From positions 1-33,936 of the forward strand of contig JAHHSC010000004.1 in the NCBI GenBank assembly GCA_020025455.1: 33,936 nucleotides of DNA. Direction: 5' to 3'. Origin of the DNA: Lawsonibacter sp. (GTDB lineage Bacteria > Bacillota > Clostridia > Oscillospirales > Oscillospiraceae). Below, piece after piece: positions 29,791 to 33,936 of this stretch. Numbering within the stretch: position 1 is the stretch's first letter; every line of letters starts with the position of its first letter. The notes beneath the pieces were generated by a model that saw nothing but the letters and a program-made list of their open reading frames with translations, ran no database searches and was not told the origin of the DNA. The position numbers were made by a program, and so were the translations under genes.

Positions 29791-30567
29791 ATGCCGGAAG
29801 GATTTGACCTAGTTCGAGCGCTGCTCATTGTCTGCCCGCTGGTTTTTTTGGGTGGCATCATTGACGCAGTAGCAGGCGGTGGAGGGCTTGTGACCCTGCC
29901 CGCCTACCTGATTGCCGGTCTGCCGCCTCATCTGGCGGCGGGCACCAATAAATGCGGAAACTTTTTTGGCACCATGCTTGCCACCTGCCGCTTTTTAAAA
30001 CGGGGGAATATCCATTGGGGCAGTGCCGTTTCCGCCGCGGTCTGTGCGCTGGCGGGTGCCTGGCTGGGCGCGCGGCTTAATATGGTGGTCCCGGAGCGCA
30101 TCCTATACGGTCTGATGCTGGTGGTGGTCCCGCTGATGGCTGGTTTTCTCATGTGGAAGCGGGACTTCGGCAGCGAGGACCGGTCTGGGGAGCTGAGCCG
30201 AAATAGGCTGATCTGGTTATCTGCCCTCATTGGGCTGGCGGTGGGCTGCTATGACGGCTTCTTCGGCCCCGGCGCAGGTACGTTTCTGATGCTGGCCTTC
30301 ACCGGACTATGTAAGTTCGACCTGCTCACCGCGTCCGGCAATACCAAATTAGCAAACTCTGCCAGTAACGCGGCATCTCTGGTCACCTTTGCCCTGGGCG
30401 GAAAGGTCCTGTGGGCAGTTGGGATTCCGGCTGCCGTGTGCGGTGTGCTGGGCGGTTATCTGGGCGCCAGTCTGGCCCTGAAAAAAGGGGCCCGCATCAT
30501 TCGCCCCATGTTCGTGGTGGTGCTGACAATGCTGATTTTGCGTCTGGTTTACGACCTGATTGTGTAG
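29791..30567 (+). CDS. TauE/SafE (TSUP) family permease
   Basis: A 258-aa membrane protein with about eight helices from the sulfite exporter TauE/SafE family, which moves sulfonates, sulfite, sulfoacetate or other organic anions. Both family repeats are visible: GGIIDAVAGGGGLVTLPAYLIAGLPPHLAAGTNKCGNFFG (about 18-57) and GLAVGCYDGFFGPGAGTFLMLAF...LTASGNTKLANSASN (about 148-190). ATG at 29791 follows GAGGGAG within the end of rarA, so it is translated with it. The substrate and direction cannot be inferred. Confidence 0.9.
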   Translation: MPEGFDLVRALLIVCPLVFLGGIIDAVAGGGGLVTLPAYLIAGLPPHLAAGTNKCGNFFGTMLATCRFLKRGNIHWGSAVSAAVCALAGAWLGARLNMVVPERILYGLMLVVVPLMAGFLMWKRDFGSEDRSGELSRNRLIWLSALIGLAVGCYDGFFGPGAGTFLMLAFTGLCKFDLLTASGNTKLANSASNAASLVTFALGGKVLWAVGIPAAVCGVLGGYLGASLALKKGARIIRPMFVVVLTMLILRLVYDLIV

Positions 30568-30576
30568 AAAACCACA

Positions 30577-30611
30577 AGGACGTCCTCGGTACACGGTGCC
30601 GGGGACGTCCT
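30577..30611 (+). terminator. Strong hairpin after the TSUP gene
   Basis: Sixteen paired bases (30577-30592 with 30596-30611, two G-U pairs) and a three-base loop. No T-run follows, so it is either a non-canonical terminator or a 3'-end protecting hairpin. 30612-30697 holds nothing recognisable. Confidence 0.5.
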
Positions 30612-30697
30612 CTTGCCGATCCGGAGGGAGGGAAGATGGTAACGGTGCAATAAGATACGATACAGCAGAAAAGCACCCAATTATATCAATTATGTAC

Positions 30698-30726
30698 TTG
30701 CTTTATGCGGCAAAGTATACTATGAT
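30698..30726 (+). promoter_or_regulatory. Promoter of oadA
   Basis: TTGCTT (30698-30703), a 17-base spacer and TATGAT (30721-30726), giving a leader of about 100 bases. Confidence 0.75.
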
Positions 30727-30833
30727 TATAACAAGTGACTTCATTATAGGTGTTTTGCACTAGATAGACTGCGGACGTGGACGCGCCTGCAAATTCTGCT
30801 CATTTCAGAGCGCTACGGAGGTCGATCGTTAAA

Positions 30834-32798
30834 ATGAAAAAAGTCAACTTCACCGAAACGGTACTGCGTGATGCCAATCAGTCCCTGATTGCTACTCGGC
30901 TGCCCTATGACAAGTTTGAGCCCATCCTTGAGACGATGGACAAAGCAGGATACTACTCCTGCGAGGTCTGGGGCGGAGCTACGTTCGATGTGTGTCTGCG
31001 TTACTTACAGGAGGACCCTTGGGAGCGGCTGCGTAAGATCCGCGCCAAGATGCCCAATACCAAGCTGCAGATGCTGCTGCGCGGTCAGAACGTTCTGGGT
31101 TACAAGCATTACCCCGATGATGTGGTCCGCAAGTTTGTGGAGCACTCCATCAAGAACGGAATCGACATCATTCGTATTTTCGATGCGCTGAACGATGTGC
31201 GCAATCTCCAGGTCGCCGTTGAGGAGACCGTGAAGCGCGGCGCCCATGCATCCGGCACGATCTGCTATACCACCAGCCCGGTCCACACCCTGGACAAGTA
31301 TGTGAAGATGGTCAAGGAACTCAAGGAGATGGGCTGCGCCTCCATCTGCATCAAGGATATGGCCGGTATCATGAGTCCTAAGGAGTCCTACGACCTGGTC
31401 TCTGCCATCAAGGACGCTGTGGATCTGCCTGTGGTGGTTCATACGCACTGCACCACCGGTCTGGCCTTCATGACCGACCTGAAGGCGGTCGAGGCCGGTG
31501 CTGATGTGATCGACACCGCCATCAGCCCCTTCTCCGGCGGTACGTCCCAGCCTGCCACCGAGACGCTGGCCTATGCGCTGCGTCAGTATGGTTATCAGGT
31601 CGATCTGGACGACAAGGCCCTCATCAAGATCGCCGATTTCTTCAAGAGCGTCCGCGCCGATTTTATTGCCGACGGTACCCTGGACCCCATCTCCATGAGC
31701 ACGGATACCCAGTGCCTGAACTATCAGATCCCCGGTGGTATGCTGTCCAATCTGATTTCTCAGCTGAAGATGATGAACGCTATGGATAAGCTGGACGAGG
31801 CTCTGGCCGAGACCCCCAAGGTCCGTGCCGATATGGGTTATCCTCCTCTGGTCACGCCTACCAGCCAGATGATCGGCTCTCAGGCGGTTCAGAACGTGCT
31901 TGCCGGGAAGCGTTATAAGGTGGTGGGCAAAGAGATCAAGGCCTATTGCCGCGGCGAGTATGGCCGCACTCCCGCTCCCATCGACCCCGAGATTCAGAAG
32001 CAGATTCTGGGCGATACCCCTGTGCTCGAGGGCCGCTATGCAGACACGCTTGAGCCTGCCTTTGAGAAGGCTAAGAAAGAACTGGGCGATAAGGCCCACA
32101 ATGATGAAGATGTCCTGTCCTACATTGCGTTCCCCCAGGTGGCTATGGCCTTCTTTGAGGATCGCGCGACCGGATTTAAGAAAAAGAAGGAGGAAAAACC
32201 CCCTATGAAGAACGCAACCCAGACCGCAAACATGGAGACTGCACCGATGCCCGCCTGGCAGGGCCATGTGTACTACTCAAATGTTCCTGCATCCGTCAGC
32301 AACGGCTGTAATGTCCGCCCAATCCAGCCCTTTGCGGCAACGTATCAGCCCCCCCATCTGAAGATGTGGAATCGCGAGGACTGCTCCGGTAATTTCACCG
32401 TTACCGTAGACGGCAAGTCCTACGCAGTCACCGTTGAGCGTGCCGCCGATGCTGCGCCCGCCGCAGCCCCTGTGACTGCTGCTCCTGTGGCTGCGCCTGT
32501 CGCTGCCGCCCCCGCCCCTGCTGCTGTGGCTGCGCCTGTTCCTGCTCCTGCTGCCGCCGCTGCCCCTGCCGCTGTGGCTGCCGGTGAGACTCCCGTGAAC
32601 AGCCCTATGCCCGGCAATGTATTCAAGGTTGAGTGCAAGGCTGGCCAGGCCGTCAAGGCCGGTGATGTGCTGGTCGTTCTGGAGGCCATGAAGATGGAAA
32701 TTGAGGTCACCGCTCCTGTGGACGGTACCGTCAAGGCCATCTCTGCCACCGTCGGCACCGCAGTCAACACCGACGATTTGCTGGTGGTTCTCGGCTGA
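30834..32798 (+). CDS. oadA: Oxaloacetate decarboxylase alpha subunit (carboxyltransferase + biotin carrier)
   Basis: A 654-aa cytoplasmic subunit that moves CO2 from oxaloacetate (or pyruvate-type partners) to biotin. Residues 1 to about 455 are the carboxyltransferase TIM barrel and conserved tail: TETVLRDANQSLIATR, the LRGQNVLGYKHY loop, CIKDMAGIMSP with the barrel lysine, HTHCTTGLA (metal histidines) and the tail PASQ-type TSQMIGSQAVQNVL. Residues 458-540 are unusual, 540-585 are an Ala/Pro linker, and the end is a biotinyl domain with EAMKMEIEV, biotin on K620. ATG at 30834 follows GGAGG. An internal start with its own ribosome site lies at 32205. oadB/oadG are 5 kb upstream. Confidence 0.95.
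   Translation: MKKVNFTETVLRDANQSLIATRLPYDKFEPILETMDKAGYYSCEVWGGATFDVCLRYLQEDPWERLRKIRAKMPNTKLQMLLRGQNVLGYKHYPDDVVRKFVEHSIKNGIDIIRIFDALNDVRNLQVAVEETVKRGAHASGTICYTTSPVHTLDKYVKMVKELKEMGCASICIKDMAGIMSPKESYDLVSAIKDAVDLPVVVHTHCTTGLAFMTDLKAVEAGADVIDTAISPFSGGTSQPATETLAYALRQYGYQVDLDDKALIKIADFFKSVRADFIADGTLDPISMSTDTQCLNYQIPGGMLSNLISQLKMMNAMDKLDEALAETPKVRADMGYPPLVTPTSQMIGSQAVQNVLAGKRYKVVGKEIKAYCRGEYGRTPAPIDPEIQKQILGDTPVLEGRYADTLEPAFEKAKKELGDKAHNDEDVLSYIAFPQVAMAFFEDRATGFKKKKEEKPPMKNATQTANMETAPMPAWQGHVYYSNVPASVSNGCNVRPIQPFAATYQPPHLKMWNREDCSGNFTVTVDGKSYAVTVERAADAAPAAAPVTAAPVAAPVAAAPAPAAVAAPVPAPAAAAAPAAVAAGETPVNSPMPGNVFKVECKAGQAVKAGDVLVVLEAMKMEIEVTAPVDGTVKAISATVGTAVNTDDLLVVLG
32187..32207 (+). promoter_or_regulatory. 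Internal ribosome binding site and ATG inside oadA
   Basis: AAGGAGG (32187-32193) and an in-frame ATG (32205) 11 bases later, at codon 458, just where the carboxyltransferase part ends. Initiation here would yield a 197-aa biotin carrier protein. Confidence 0.5.
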
Positions 32799-32830
32799 TT
32801 TAGTCTAAAACACTCTGATTTTGTGAATTT

Positions 32831-32873
32831 AAAGCACCGTGAGAGTGAACATTATGCTCTCACGGTGCTTTTT
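32831..32873 (+). terminator. Terminator of oadA
   Basis: AAAGCACCGTGAGAG (32831-32845) pairs with CTCTCACGGTGCTTT (32857-32871), with five T's in all at the end. Confidence 0.93.
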
Positions 32874-32922
32874 CCGATTGGTATGCGTGGTGGGGGTTTT
32901 TGTTAAAGTATCCGTGCTCTAC

Positions 32923-32951
32923 TTGTAAACTTTGGCCGTACATGGTAAACT
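32923..32951 (+). promoter_or_regulatory. Promoter of the rfbA-like gene
   Basis: TTGTAA (32923-32928), a 17-base spacer and TAAACT (32946-32951). Confidence 0.6.
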
Positions 32952-33024
32952 ATAACCAACGTGCAGAGCAGTTCGGAAAACGACCCGCCTGGTAAGATCG
33001 ATTACATATAAAAGGAGATCTGAC

Positions 33025-33882
33025 ATGAAAGGAATCGTCTTGGCCGCCGGAAAGGGAACACGACTCTATCCGATGACAAAGCCGGTATGTAAACCGCTGC
33101 TTCCCGTCTACGATAAACCTCTGATTTATTATCCGATTGCGATTTTGATGCAAGCCGGTATTAAGGATATTATGGTAATCGTACCACCCAAAGAAGTGCC
33201 TACGTTCGAAGCGTTGCTTGGAGACGGAAGCCAGTTCGGTGTACATATTTCCTATGCTGTCCAGCCCGTGGCCCGTGGAATTGCGGATGCCCTTATCATC
33301 GGCAGCGATTTTGTGGGCAATGATCGGGTGTGCCTGGTTCTGGGGGATAACATCTTCTATGCGCCGACCCTGTCTGAGACCTTAAAGAAGGCGGCGGCCA
33401 ATGACCATGGTGCCACCGTATTTGGGTATTGGGTGGAGGACCCCAGACCCTTCGGTGTGGTGGAGTTCGACAAGGATGGAAAGGCCATCTCCATTGAGGA
33501 AAAGCCCAGGTTCCCCAAGTCAAACTACATTATCCCTGGCCTATATTTTTATGACCACCAGGTTATGGATATCGCAAAAAACCTGAAGCCCTCTGCCAGA
33601 GGCGAACTGGAAATCACCGATGTGAACCTGGAGTACCTGCGCCGGTGTCAGCTTCAGGTGGTGCCCCTGGAAAAGAACTTTACCTGGCTGGATGCGGGCA
33701 GCGCAGACAGCCTGCTCACCGCAAGCCAGACCATTCGGGATATCCAGAATCGAACGGGCCGGTATGTGGGCTGCCTTGAGGAGCTTGCACTCCACGAGGG
33801 ATGGGTCACCGAAGAGCAGGTCCATAAGATCGGCGAGGAGCTGGATATGACCCTGTACGGAAAATACCTCCAGTGTCTGTAA
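33025..33882 (+). CDS. rfbA: Glucose-1-phosphate thymidylyltransferase (RmlA-like)
   Basis: A 285-aa cytoplasmic nucleotidyltransferase that makes dTDP-glucose, entry to dTDP-rhamnose. It starts MKGIVLAAGKGTRLYPMTKP with the nucleotide-binding GxGTRL loop, then LLPVYDKPLIYYPIAILMQAGI, CLVLGDNIFYAPTLSE (about 100-115), VEFDKDGKAISIEEKPRFPKSNY and LEITDVNLEYLRR, all RmlA hallmarks. Two places differ from the textbook enzyme: AAGKG in place of GGSGT-type start and CKP instead of SKQ before LLPVYD. The catalytic lysine is kept. ATG at 33025 follows AAAGGAG. The rest of the rml operon would lie beyond the window. 33883-33936 holds nothing recognisable. Confidence 0.9.
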   Translation: MKGIVLAAGKGTRLYPMTKPVCKPLLPVYDKPLIYYPIAILMQAGIKDIMVIVPPKEVPTFEALLGDGSQFGVHISYAVQPVARGIADALIIGSDFVGNDRVCLVLGDNIFYAPTLSETLKKAAANDHGATVFGYWVEDPRPFGVVEFDKDGKAISIEEKPRFPKSNYIIPGLYFYDHQVMDIAKNLKPSARGELEITDVNLEYLRRCQLQVVPLEKNFTWLDAGSADSLLTASQTIRDIQNRTGRYVGCLEELALHEGWVTEEQVHKIGEELDMTLYGKYLQCL

Positions 33883-33936
33883 GATGTCGGGGCGTGAAAG
33901 TCGTGAGAAGAGCGTAAGCGGGGCTTCCCGACAGAC

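Noticed and set aside
31005..32267. 420-aa open frame antisense to oadA
   Set aside because: Shadow of a strongly biased gene; no ribosome site and no family.

Overview
The window reads as a chromosome segment of a G+C-rich, low-oxygen Clostridia member, most like the Oscillospiraceae (Flavonifractor/Intestinimonas/Pseudoflavonifractor type). The reasons are strongly G/C-biased third codon positions, Gram-positive ribosome binding sites (AGGAGG type), many GTG/TTG starts, Clostridia-type small proteins (DUF6774-, DUF4364- and DUF6514-like), a YlbJ-type sporulation membrane protein, a flavodiiron protein and a sodium-pumping decarboxylase. The placement is inference; there is no rRNA or other marker in the window. 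I see no insertion sequence, prophage, CRISPR array, tRNA or rRNA gene.

Layout. 1-3640: 5' part of cysK (minus), a small DUF6774-like gene (minus), then an NSS sodium symporter and a MATE efflux pump (plus). 3700-5725: rpsB-tsf (minus) with promoter, a leader hairpin, an intergenic palindrome and a terminator. 5869-7040: an unrecognised 176-aa protein, then a strong promoter, a structured leader and three overlapping very small ORFs closed by a terminator. 7086-9055: DUF4364 regulator-like protein, PPOX flavoprotein and RlmA methyltransferase (minus, one operon). 9157-9984: a 275-aa protein with 25 cysteines. 10036-12063: metallophosphoesterase and cardiolipin synthase (minus). 12128-13189: a compact cluster of three unknown small proteins. 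13195-17408: trpS, tagO/wecA, wecB and a membrane-anchored unknown protein in one minus-strand operon. 17500-20847: an OpuC-type osmoprotectant ABC transporter with a fused permease/binding protein. 21006-22364: flavodiiron protein with a short rubredoxin tail. 22579-24275: trmD and a DegV protein. 24280-25822: oadB-oadG behind a complex leader (inverted repeat over the promoter, possible riboswitch, intrinsic terminator). 25761-27776: DUF6514-like, a four-cysteine small protein and YlbJ (minus). 27916-30567: YgjP-like metallopeptidase, RarA and a TauE/SafE permease. 30834-32798: oadA. 33025-33882: rfbA-like nucleotidyltransferase.

How the genes work together. OadA (carboxyltransferase plus biotin), OadB and OadG together form a membrane decarboxylase that turns decarboxylation of oxaloacetate (or a related acid) into a sodium gradient, which the NSS symporter and possibly the MATE pump could spend. 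TagO, WecB and the RfbA-like enzyme point to synthesis of a cell-envelope glycan. Flavodiiron protein and OpuC point to oxygen and osmotic stress handling. The most unusual places are the small-ORF relay at 6455-7040, the three-gene cluster at 12128-13159, the oadB leader at 24280-24458 and an internal translation start inside oadA at 32205.
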